Positions 57,769 to 64,000 of a stretch of DNA of 64,000 nucleotides are shown piece after piece. The notes under the pieces are model-generated. The model was not told the DNA's origin and did no database searches. It saw only the letters and a program-made list of their open reading frames with translations. The position numbers were made by a program, and so were the translations under genes. The first letter of the stretch is position 1. Every line of letters starts with the position of its first letter. This stretch comes from Terriglobia bacterium (GTDB taxonomy: Bacteria; Acidobacteriota; Terriglobia; JAJPHL01). The DNA lies in the NCBI GenBank assembly GCA_021325275.1, contig JAJPHL010000002.1, positions 124,001-188,000 on the forward strand, read 5' to 3'.

Positions 57769-57964
57769 CAGATTTTTCGAAAATATTTTTTCGCCTCGAG
57801 TCGGCTTCATTCTTGGACGCCCCCAAATCCAAGGAACAAAAGGGCAAGCGATCGAATTGCGGCTAGTTCCGGACTGGGCGTTAGTACTAGATTACTAGAG
57901 ATCGACACCCCAACATATTGGGCCAGTCATGAAGCGAGCCATGTCGGAGAATGCTACCGGATTC

Positions 57965-59242
57965 TCACTGCTTGTACACGACCCCATTCTTCATCACGAA
58001 CTTCACTTTCCTGAGAGCAGAAATATCCTGCACCGGATTTCCCTCCACCGCGATCAAGTCCGCGAGCATTCCTTGCTTCACCACGCCAATGTCCATGTGC
58101 AGCACTTGACCCGCCACCGACGTCGCCGACTTCAACGCCGCCACCGCCGGCATTCCGTACTGCACCATCAGCTCGATTTCCCGCGCATTCTCACCGTGCG
58201 TGAACACGCCCACGTCGGAGCCGCTCAGGATCGTCACACCGGCATCGAGCGCTTGCTTGAAGGTGGCGCGCTTGCGCTGAATTCCCTGCGGCTCCGGCTG
58301 CTCGCCTTTGCGCCATCCGGCGTATTGCGACGTCGCGTCGCCCGCCGCGAGCGTGGGACACAACGCCACGTGATGTTCCACCATCAGTTTGAATACTTCC
58401 GGCGTGCCTTGATCGCCGTGTTCGATCGTGTCGACGCCCGCCAATGCCGCCCGGCGCATGCCTTCGGGCGTCGCGGTGTGAACCGCCACCGGAACGTTTG
58501 CGCTGTGCGCCGTTTCCACCGCCAACTTCATTTCCTCGAGTGAAAACGTGGGATGCGCGCCCGGCGCGGGACCCCATCGGTAGTCGCCGTACAGTTTGAT
58601 CCAATCCGCGCCGTGACCAATTTGATCGCGCACCGTGCGAATCAAGCTATCGACCCCATCCGCCTCTTCGGCGCCCTGCGGCACGTGCCATTCGAGCGCA
58701 AAACCCTTGGGCGCGTAGCTTCCTGTCGCAACGATCGCGCGGGTGGAGGCGAGCACGCGTGGTCCCGGAATGATTCCTTGCGCGACCGCTTGCTTCAACT
58801 CGACGTCCGCGTATCCCGCGCCTTCGGTACCGAGATCGCGCACCGTGGTGAATCCCGCCATCAGCGTATTGCGCAGATGATTGGTGGCGCGCGCCACGCG
58901 CAGCCCCAGCGATTCGTGCGCCACTTGATCGTTCCACGGGGTTTCGTTGTACGGATGCAACAGAATGTGCGAATGCCCTTCGACCATGCCGGGCATCAGC
59001 GTCGTGCCGGGCAGTTCGATCACTTTCGCGCCGGTTGCGTCGATCGACGCCGCGGGACCCGCCGCGTCAATGCGTCCACCGCGCACGCGCACGGCCCAGC
59101 CCTCTTGCATCGACTCGCCGTCGAAAACGCGCGCGGGCTTCAGCACCGTCGGCGGTTCGTCGGCGGAATCGCGATTACCGCGACCGCCGCGTTGCGCGGT
59201 CACGGAAGCAACCGCAAGGAAAATGGCTAGGTAGAATCGCAT
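57965..59242 (-). CDS. exported amidohydrolase (imidazolonepropionase/prolidase-like)
   Basis: 425 residues from the ATG at 59242; signal peptide about 1-19. Amidohydrolase motifs: EGHSHILLHP (HxH), KLYGDYRWGP (metal Lys), VAVHTATPEGMRRA (His), IEHGDQGTPE (His) and LSGSDVGVFTHGENA (Asp). Gly/Arg-rich linker after the signal peptide. This is the family of peptide-like Xaa-Pro or imidazolone hydrolases often annotated only as 'amidohydrolase family protein' in acidobacteria. The role is probably extracytoplasmic hydrolysis of cyclic or dipeptide-like compounds; exact substrate unknown. Confidence 0.9.
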   Translation of the reverse strand: MRFYLAIFLAVASVTAQRGGRGNRDSADEPPTVLKPARVFDGESMQEGWAVRVRGGRIDAAGPAASIDATGAKVIELPGTTLMPGMVEGHSHILLHPYNETPWNDQVAHESLGLRVARATNHLRNTLMAGFTTVRDLGTEGAGYADVELKQAVAQGIIPGPRVLASTRAIVATGSYAPKGFALEWHVPQGAEEADGVDSLIRTVRDQIGHGADWIKLYGDYRWGPAPGAHPTFSLEEMKLAVETAHSANVPVAVHTATPEGMRRAALAGVDTIEHGDQGTPEVFKLMVEHHVALCPTLAAGDATSQYAGWRKGEQPEPQGIQRKRATFKQALDAGVTILSGSDVGVFTHGENAREIELMVQYGMPAVAALKSATSVAGQVLHMDIGVVKQGMLADLIAVEGNPVQDISALRKVKFVMKNGVVYKQ

Positions 59243-59265
59243 CCGGCCATTATAGGGCGGCGCGT

Positions 59266-60393
59266 CTATTGATGCCACACGTAGTAAAGGTACCTGGACG
59301 GACAGTGGTCCGCGAGATCCGCAAGGTTTCCCGGTATCTCTTGCGACGATGGTGGAACATTTCCAGGCTTGAACCATTGCAGGGAATCCTCAACGGTCTT
59401 CTGGATGGCGGTAAAGCTGGTGAGCTGAAGGTCGTGCCCGAGCGCGCGCGACAGCGTCAACAAGGTGCCTGATATGGAGTCTTGCAGCTCTCGCGTACCA
59501 ACATGTCTGGCCGGCGGATATTGAACATAGGGAAGCAAGGGCGGGACTCCCGGCGGTACGTGCGCGACCAGGTCGTTTCCGTCGACGTAGCGATACCAAT
59601 GGTCCTTCACGTTGGTGCGCACAATCTGATTGAACTCTGGGTTGCCTGTAAACGGGCAGCCGAACGTGTAGAGCGAGAGATTGGGATCGCTCGCCAAACT
59701 CGCGGCGGCCACATTGGCCAAAGCGCCTCCGAGACTATGTCCCGTGATTGAGACTTCAGCGGTGGGATGATCTTGGCGGAACTTCGCGACCGCCGCGCTC
59801 ACCTCGGGCCAGATGCGTTCCAATCCACTCTTGAAACCGCGATGCACTCTCGGCCCGGTGAGCATCGCGCCGTTATTCCACCTGACCGGATCGATGTCCA
59901 GATCCGTCGGCAGATCGCTCGGATCGCCCTTCTCCGTGCCGCGGAACGAAAGGATCGCCCAGTCGTCGCGCTTCGCGAAGAATGCTTGGGTGCCGCCCTT
60001 GTGCTCCGCTGTGACGAATCCATGTTCGTCGCGCCAATCGCCGAATGTTTGGAAATCGGTGAAACCGCCGCGGACGAATTGCGACTGCAATTCAGCGTCG
60101 CTGTAAAACTGACATGTTGGGCCGGCGTTTTCGTCGCGGTGGCAGCCGTACGCGAGAATCGCGGCATCCACCAACCAGTGAGCCTTCTGTTCGGGCGGAT
60201 CGCTCGGCTTCAATTGCGGTCCATTGAAATAGACATAGCCGTTCGGCGGAAAGAACAAATCCGCCCACTTCGGTTTCGCCACGTTGTCAGGCGGTTGCTG
60301 CGACTCAGCCTTCTCCTGGCTACCGCGTCCACACGCGGCAACAACCGGCAAAACCGCGGCCAGCAACAACGCGGCGCACAATCTCGACTTCAT
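59266..60393 (-). CDS. lipoprotein lipase (class 3 lipase-like)
   Basis: 375 residues from the ATG at 60393. The N-terminus is a lipoprotein signal (LPVVAACG, Cys near 21), so it is anchored to a membrane. The alpha/beta-hydrolase of the class 3 lipase family is shown by ILSFRGTEKGD (oxyanion), VHRGFKSGLERIW, ISGHSLGGALAN (nucleophile Ser, written GHSLGG), YTFGCPFTG and YRYVDGNDLVAHVPP (Asp/His). It hydrolyses lipid or ester substrates outside the cell membrane. It follows the amidohydrolase gene in the upstream direction by 23 bases, so the two may be co-transcribed. Confidence 0.9.
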   Translation of the reverse strand: MKSRLCAALLLAAVLPVVAACGRGSQEKAESQQPPDNVAKPKWADLFFPPNGYVYFNGPQLKPSDPPEQKAHWLVDAAILAYGCHRDENAGPTCQFYSDAELQSQFVRGGFTDFQTFGDWRDEHGFVTAEHKGGTQAFFAKRDDWAILSFRGTEKGDPSDLPTDLDIDPVRWNNGAMLTGPRVHRGFKSGLERIWPEVSAAVAKFRQDHPTAEVSITGHSLGGALANVAAASLASDPNLSLYTFGCPFTGNPEFNQIVRTNVKDHWYRYVDGNDLVAHVPPGVPPLLPYVQYPPARHVGTRELQDSISGTLLTLSRALGHDLQLTSFTAIQKTVEDSLQWFKPGNVPPSSQEIPGNLADLADHCPSRYLYYVWHQ

Positions 60394-60420
60394 CGGCGGG
60401 CCTCCCACGTCCCGGTTAGG

Positions 60421-60540
60421 CATGGCGGGTTCACCACAAAGCACACAGAGAAAACACAGAGGGCACGGAGTTGGTTCACCTTGGCTTGAACCTCTCTGTG
60501 TCCTCTGTGTTCTCTTTGTTCTCTGTGTTTACCTGCCATG
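60421..60540. repeat. CACAGAG-type long inverted repeat
   Basis: Arms start CATGGCGGGT and end ACCTGCCATG and contain CACAGAG/AACACAGAG units, each about 55 bases long; the same family as at 31852-31948 and 7311-7337. It separates the lipase and oxidoreductase genes. Confidence 0.85.
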
Positions 60541-60551
60541 TTACAGGGAGA

Positions 60552-61940
60552 TCATCCCTTCACGATTTGCATTGCTTCCGGATCCCACTGGATCGCCTTG
60601 TTGTCGAAATAACTCATGTTCGTCAACAGCGCGGGACCTGCGGCGCGGAAACCGAACGTGGCGTCCTCCACCGGCTGCTTGCGGGTGCGCACGCACGCGA
60701 TGAAATTGCGCAAGTGGTGTTGACTGTCGTTGTAATTGCCGGGTGCGGCGTGGGTGTCCTCGTGCGACGCGTTCATTTCCGGATCGCGCTCCGGATATTT
60801 CGCGTGATACTCCTTCAGGAACTCCGCTTGCGTCGCCTTCGTGAACGTGCCGATCGTGTATCCCGGCTCGCGATCCTTGGCGCGCTTCGCCACAATCACG
60901 CGATTGCCGTCGATGATCAGCGATCCTTCGCTGCCCACGAAACGGAAGTTGGAACTTTCACCCGCGCCGTCCGCGAAATTCACTTTCAGCGCGAGATTGA
61001 ACGCGGGACACGTGGCGGTCTTGGGATAATCGTACAAACCCATCATCACGTCGGGAACGTCGCGGCCATCGTGCCAGAAGCGCAGGCCGCCGGTGGCCAT
61101 CACGCGCGTGGGACCGTGCGATCCCAACACGAAATGCACGCCCGAGAAAAGATGCACGAACAAATCGCCGGGAACGCCGGTGCCGTAATCGCGATAGTTG
61201 CGCCAGCGGAACAAACGGATCGGCTCGAAGGGACGTTTCGGCGCGCGCCCCAGGAAACGATCCCAGTCGATCGTTTGTGGCGACGCGTCGGGCGGCAGCG
61301 AGTATTGCCACGCGCCGATCGCCGAGTTGCGATCCCAAAACGCTTCCACCATGTTCACTTCACCGATGGCGCCCGCGGCGACCAGATCGCGCGCCTTCGC
61401 GTAGACAATGGAACTGACGCGCTGGCTTCCCACTTGAAATATGCGTCCGGTCTTGCGCGCCGCCTCCGCGACTTTCAATCCTTCGTCCACTTGCTGGACC
61501 ATGGGCTTTTCGCAATACACGTCTTTGCCGGCGTTCATCGCGTCGATCGACACCGTGGCGTGCCAGTGATCGGGCGTGCCGACGATCACCGCGTCGATAT
61601 CGGGACGCGCCAGCAATTCGCGATAGTCGCGCGTGGAGAAAAGCTTGTGCGTATCGCTGCCCCACACTTCTTGCGCGCGATCGCGGCGTCCATCGTAGAT
61701 GTCGGCGACCGCCACCATCTCGACGCCCGGCGTTCGCAGCACGGAATTGATGTCGCCCGATCCCTGGCCGCCCGCGCCGATCAGCGCCACGCGCACACGA
61801 TCGTTGGCGGAAATCTTGGTGTCGGGCGCTTGGCCGTTTTGCGCCGTTTCCGGATCGTACGCGATTCCATCGGCCATGATTGCCGGCGGCACGAGCGATC
61901 CGGCCGCGGCCATTTGTACGAATTCACGTCGTGATTGCAT
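60552..61940 (-). CDS. Gfo/Idh/MocA family oxidoreductase with Tat signal
   Basis: 462 residues from the ATG at 61940. Twin-arginine signal SRREFVQMAAAGS, then a Rossmann fold with ALIGAGGQGSGDIN (NAD(P) site, about 55-68), VVGTPDHWHATV, DVYCEKPMVQQVDEG (EKP motif near 145) and DRNSAIGAWQYSLPP. C-terminal dimer/substrate domain continues to the end (PVEDATFGFRAAGPALLTN). Sugar or sugar-alcohol dehydrogenase or glycosidase-type redox chemistry, exported, is typical of acidobacterial and planctomycete members; substrate unknown. Confidence 0.93.
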   Translation of the reverse strand: MQSRREFVQMAAAGSLVPPAIMADGIAYDPETAQNGQAPDTKISANDRVRVALIGAGGQGSGDINSVLRTPGVEMVAVADIYDGRRDRAQEVWGSDTHKLFSTRDYRELLARPDIDAVIVGTPDHWHATVSIDAMNAGKDVYCEKPMVQQVDEGLKVAEAARKTGRIFQVGSQRVSSIVYAKARDLVAAGAIGEVNMVEAFWDRNSAIGAWQYSLPPDASPQTIDWDRFLGRAPKRPFEPIRLFRWRNYRDYGTGVPGDLFVHLFSGVHFVLGSHGPTRVMATGGLRFWHDGRDVPDVMMGLYDYPKTATCPAFNLALKVNFADGAGESSNFRFVGSEGSLIIDGNRVIVAKRAKDREPGYTIGTFTKATQAEFLKEYHAKYPERDPEMNASHEDTHAAPGNYNDSQHHLRNFIACVRTRKQPVEDATFGFRAAGPALLTNMSYFDNKAIQWDPEAMQIVKG

Positions 61941-62081
61941 TGAGTACTCCCTTACTGAACTTGAGGGCCTCGAACAGAAGTCCCACTTGATAATAGGACT
62001 ATCCAATTAAACGGGGAAGTGGTAACTTGAGCTCAAGCCGGCACTGGGAAAGGTTTCCGCCGGCGCTTAGCGGAGGGTCCG

Positions 62082-62384
62082 GTGAAAAAGCTGTTTGTGG
62101 GCAATTTGCCGTTTACCGTTACCGAAGAACGTGTTCGAGAGCTTTTCACGGAATTCGGTGAAATTCAAAGTGTGACCATTCCCACCGACCGGGAAACCGG
62201 TAAGTCTCGTGGATTCGCGTTCGTGGAAATGACCAATGACGATGACGCAGAGAAAGCAATCGCGGGTGTGAACGGGAAGCGCGAAGGCGGTCGCGCGCTG
62301 AACGTGAACGAAGCTCGTCCGAAGGAAGCCGGCGGCGGCGGTGGCGGACACCGCGGCGGCGGACGCGGCGGTTACCGCTACTAA
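62082..62384 (+). CDS. RRM-type RNA-binding protein with Gly-rich tail
   Basis: 100 residues from a GTG with GGAGG upstream. One RRM: RNP2 LFVGNLPF (4-11) and RNP1 KSRGFAFVEM (about 45-54), ending with a GGGGGGHRGGGRGGYR tail. This is the cold-induced, cyanobacterial/acidobacterial RNA-binding protein type, thought to work as an RNA chaperone. A short remnant of a second RRM gene lies at 62802-62876. A GGGCGCTCC/GGAGTGCCC hairpin (62423-62447) follows the gene and may end transcription. Confidence 0.93.
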   Translation: MKKLFVGNLPFTVTEERVRELFTEFGEIQSVTIPTDRETGKSRGFAFVEMTNDDDAEKAIAGVNGKREGGRALNVNEARPKEAGGGGGGHRGGGRGGYRY

Positions 62385-62454
62385 ACTTCTCTGCACGATT
62401 CCTGCAACAACCTGCGCGTGGTGGGCGCTCCCGTGATTGGAGTGCCCGGATCGA

Positions 62455-62760
62455 TCAAGCTGCCTCGGCGCGGCGCACGGAAACGCTGACGCGATATCCA
62501 AGCGACGCGAGAATCCGCACCAACAGGTCGGTTGATACGTGCTCCAGGTCTTCGTTGAGGATCGCGGTGACTCTGGTGCGCGAAGTTCCAGCCAAGGCGG
62601 CGATCGCAGCGTGTGTCAGTTTCCGGCTACGCGCGATGTCCTTCAGCTTTTTCACAAGGACATGCTGCAGTTGCCACTGCTCGGCCTCCACAGGTGACAA
62701 CCCCAAGGCCAGCGCCAGCGATTCCGGTGTCTTCGAAACGATTGGTTTGATCTTAGACAT
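62455..62760 (-). CDS. XRE family HTH regulator (HigA/HTH_37-like)
   Basis: 101 residues from the ATG at 62760 (TTG one codon earlier). HTH core about 38-75: IARSRKLTHAAIAALAGTSR then TRVTAILNEDLEHV, then LLVRILASLGYRVSVSV as in the PF13744 type, which is common as the antitoxin of HigB/RelE-like toxins. No toxin gene is next to it, so it may be an orphan antitoxin or a phage-type repressor. It is divergent from the following small gene. Confidence 0.85.
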   Translation of the reverse strand: MSKIKPIVSKTPESLALALGLSPVEAEQWQLQHVLVKKLKDIARSRKLTHAAIAALAGTSRTRVTAILNEDLEHVSTDLLVRILASLGYRVSVSVRRAEAA

Positions 62761-62801
62761 CAAACAGGTACACGCTCCAATGTATCATTTTTGGGACACT
62801 G

Positions 62802-62876
62802 GTGACAGACTTCCCAAACAATGAGGATGAGGTGGAGAAGGCGATCGCGGATGTGAGCGGGAAGCGCGATCTCCTA
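62802..62876 (+). pseudogene. remnant of a second RRM protein gene
   Basis: The frame from GTG at 62802 reads TDFPNNEDEVEKAIADVSGKRD, closely similar to the RRM end MTNDDDAEKAIAGVNGKREG of the gene at 62082-62384. No RNP motifs remain upstream and the match stops near 62876. It looks like a partial duplicate or decayed paralogue. Confidence 0.5.
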
Positions 62877-62880
62877 AGGT

Positions 62881-63366
62881 ATGCTGAAGGCCATGGGATG
62901 CTCAGCGGGAACTCTTTTGAGATGGATCACAGTGATTGCCTTGATCGTCCTGGGTGCGATCTTCGGCACGGCGTTGGCCGCAGATTCGCCGTTAACCGGT
63001 GCTTGGCAGTTGGATTCGGGGCAACTCGGCCAAGCGGGTCTTTACTTGTTCACTCCAACGCGATACAGCATGATGCTCGCTTCCACCGACCGGCCGGATA
63101 TTACCGATACAAGCAAGGCGACCGCCGACGAATTGCGTGCGATGTGGGGGCCGCTATTGGCCAACTCCGGAACCTATGACGTCTCTGGCGACCTGATCAC
63201 CATTCACCCATTAGTCTCCAAGATTCCGATAGTGATGAAATCCGGCGCCACCGAGGTCTATCGTTTTCACATCGAAGGAAAGACCTTGACGCTCAGGCAG
63301 GTGAAAAACGCGCGAGGTGTCGCCGTCGAGCAAGCCCCAACCTTCAAGTTCGTCCGCGTGGAGTGA
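62881..63366 (+). CDS. secreted lipocalin-like small protein
   Basis: 161 residues with a signal peptide ending near GTALAAD (about 34; basic then hydrophobic LRWITVIALIVLGAIF). The mature part begins PLTGAWQLDSGQLGQAGLYLFTPTRYSM and ends TLRQVKNARGVAVEQAPTFKFVRV, the pattern of lipocalin-like/DUF-type proteins ('TGTWxLxS' and 'FTPxxYSxM'). A ligand-binding beta-barrel is expected, function unknown. Start at 62881 or ATG 62893; the upstream AAGG is too close to decide. Confidence 0.75.
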   Translation: MLKAMGCSAGTLLRWITVIALIVLGAIFGTALAADSPLTGAWQLDSGQLGQAGLYLFTPTRYSMMLASTDRPDITDTSKATADELRAMWGPLLANSGTYDVSGDLITIHPLVSKIPIVMKSGATEVYRFHIEGKTLTLRQVKNARGVAVEQAPTFKFVRVE

Positions 63367-63525
63367 AGATGGGCGGGTGTGGGTCGAGTTTGCTCGCTAG
63401 TTTTCGCTTGACATTCGCCCCATGCCCGCACTAGACTATCAGGTGGATAGCTAGGTTCCCGGCAAATCGAACTTCACGTTTTCTTCCGCAGTTTTAGATT
63501 TCATTCTGCTCTAGCGTCTCCGGCA
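63367..63525. other. intergenic region, nothing recognised
   Basis: About 160 bases, relatively AT-rich, between the lipocalin-like and HNH genes. A possible GCTTGACATT -35-like hexamer (TTGACA at 63408-63413) is followed 17 bases later by a TAGACT-like box (63431-63436), a plausible promoter for the HNH gene. Confidence 0.3.
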
Positions 63526-63561
63526 ATGTCGCAGTTAGAGGGACGCCCGAGGTCGAGTCAA

Positions 63562-63969
63562 ATGCCCAAGACACAAACCAAGCGATGCCCGCGCTGCGGG
63601 CACGCGAAACCGCTCTCCGCCTTTTGGAAAAACCGCAGCCGCGCCGACGGCGTACAGCAATACTGCGCGTCCTGTTGGGGGATCGTCCGACAGCCGTATC
63701 GCGAGCGCCATCTTCAGTGGCGCCGCGACCGCCACTGGGAGTACAGAAGAAGAATCCGTCTGATCCTATGGGAAAGCGGCGGATGCGCCGTGTGCGGCAT
63801 TCGCGATGCCGACGTGCTCGAGTTTCATCACGTCAAGCCGAAATTCCGCTGCGTCTCGCAAATGCACGAATACTCGTGGAAAAGAATCTTGAAGGAAATC
63901 GCCAAGTGCGAAATCCTCTGCTCAAATTGCCACAGGCGACGCACCTTGCGCGACAACTGGTGGTGTTAG
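63562..63969 (+). CDS. small zinc-ribbon plus HNH-family protein
   Basis: 135 residues from the ATG at 63562 (ATG 63526 gives 147). First a CxxC zinc ribbon: CPRCGHAKPLSAFW with YCASC, then basic linker RQPYRERHLQWRRDR, and an HNH-like core CAVCG...LEFHHVKPK with ILCSNCHRRRT. It is the type of mini HNH endonuclease found in phages and mobile regions; activity depends on the His-His pair (FHH) and final HRR. No partner gene is visible before the window ends, so the context is incomplete. Confidence 0.75.
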   Translation: MPKTQTKRCPRCGHAKPLSAFWKNRSRADGVQQYCASCWGIVRQPYRERHLQWRRDRHWEYRRRIRLILWESGGCAVCGIRDADVLEFHHVKPKFRCVSQMHEYSWKRILKEIAKCEILCSNCHRRRTLRDNWWC

Positions 63970-64000
63970 CGGCGGATCACTCAGTGTGACGATTCAGCCC

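Overview
The window looks like a chromosomal segment of an Acidobacteriota bacterium, most likely of the Bryobacterales/Solibacter type. The grounds are lineage-typical families: several proteins ending in the TIGR03437 C-terminal domain, a TIGR03435 soil-associated protein, a DUF1800/DUF1501 pair, large Oar-like TonB receptors with an N-terminal carboxypeptidase-regulatory domain, and a Ser/Thr kinase fused to PD40 propeller repeats. The sequence is GC-rich, so most long alternative-frame ORFs are shadows. I saw no rRNA, tRNA, CRISPR array, intact insertion sequence or prophage.

Layout. 0-6 kb (minus strand): DUF1800/DUF1501 exported pair, then a receptor-like kinase with a tiny membrane protein. 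6-17 kb: XRE regulator with a periplasmic-binding-protein-like domain, TonB receptor, secreted beta-lactamase-fold serine hydrolase, giant NHL-propeller protein. 17-21 kb: membrane protein, DUF433/DUF5615 toxin-antitoxin-type pair, and a radical SAM protein of the tetraether/membrane-spanning lipid synthase type. 21-31 kb: peptide-handling cluster with two DUF3857/transglutaminase-like proteins (one lacking catalytic residues), a GNAT acetyltransferase, M14 and M1 metallopeptidases and a TIGR03435 protein. 32-38 kb: efp and a metallophosphoesterase, facing a compact minus-strand operon parA-parB-HDAC-Zn-ribbon protein-recN. 38-44 kb: bifunctional nuclease, secreted protein, subtilase, then a 567-bp fold-back repeat. 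44-50 kb: lactate permease, a two-gene M91-like metallopeptidase cassette ended by a second copy of the permease 3' end, amidohydrolase and carboxylesterase. 50-55 kb: TonB receptor divergent from a membrane protein and methylmalonyl-CoA mutase large subunit. 55-58 kb: an unusual pair (OST-HTH-like protein plus SpoIIE-type phosphatase with an unknown N-terminal domain) behind a structured leader. 58-64 kb: amidohydrolase, lipase, Gfo/Idh oxidoreductase, RRM protein, XRE regulator, lipocalin-like protein, HNH protein.

Taken together the genes suggest a soil heterotroph that exports many hydrolases and peptidases, imports products through large TonB receptors, and senses through one-component and kinase systems. 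The best candidates for new biology are the OST-HTH/SpoIIE pair with its pseudoknot-capable leader, the 567-bp fold-back element, the metallopeptidase cassette bounded by duplicated permease ends, and the Tes-like enzyme.
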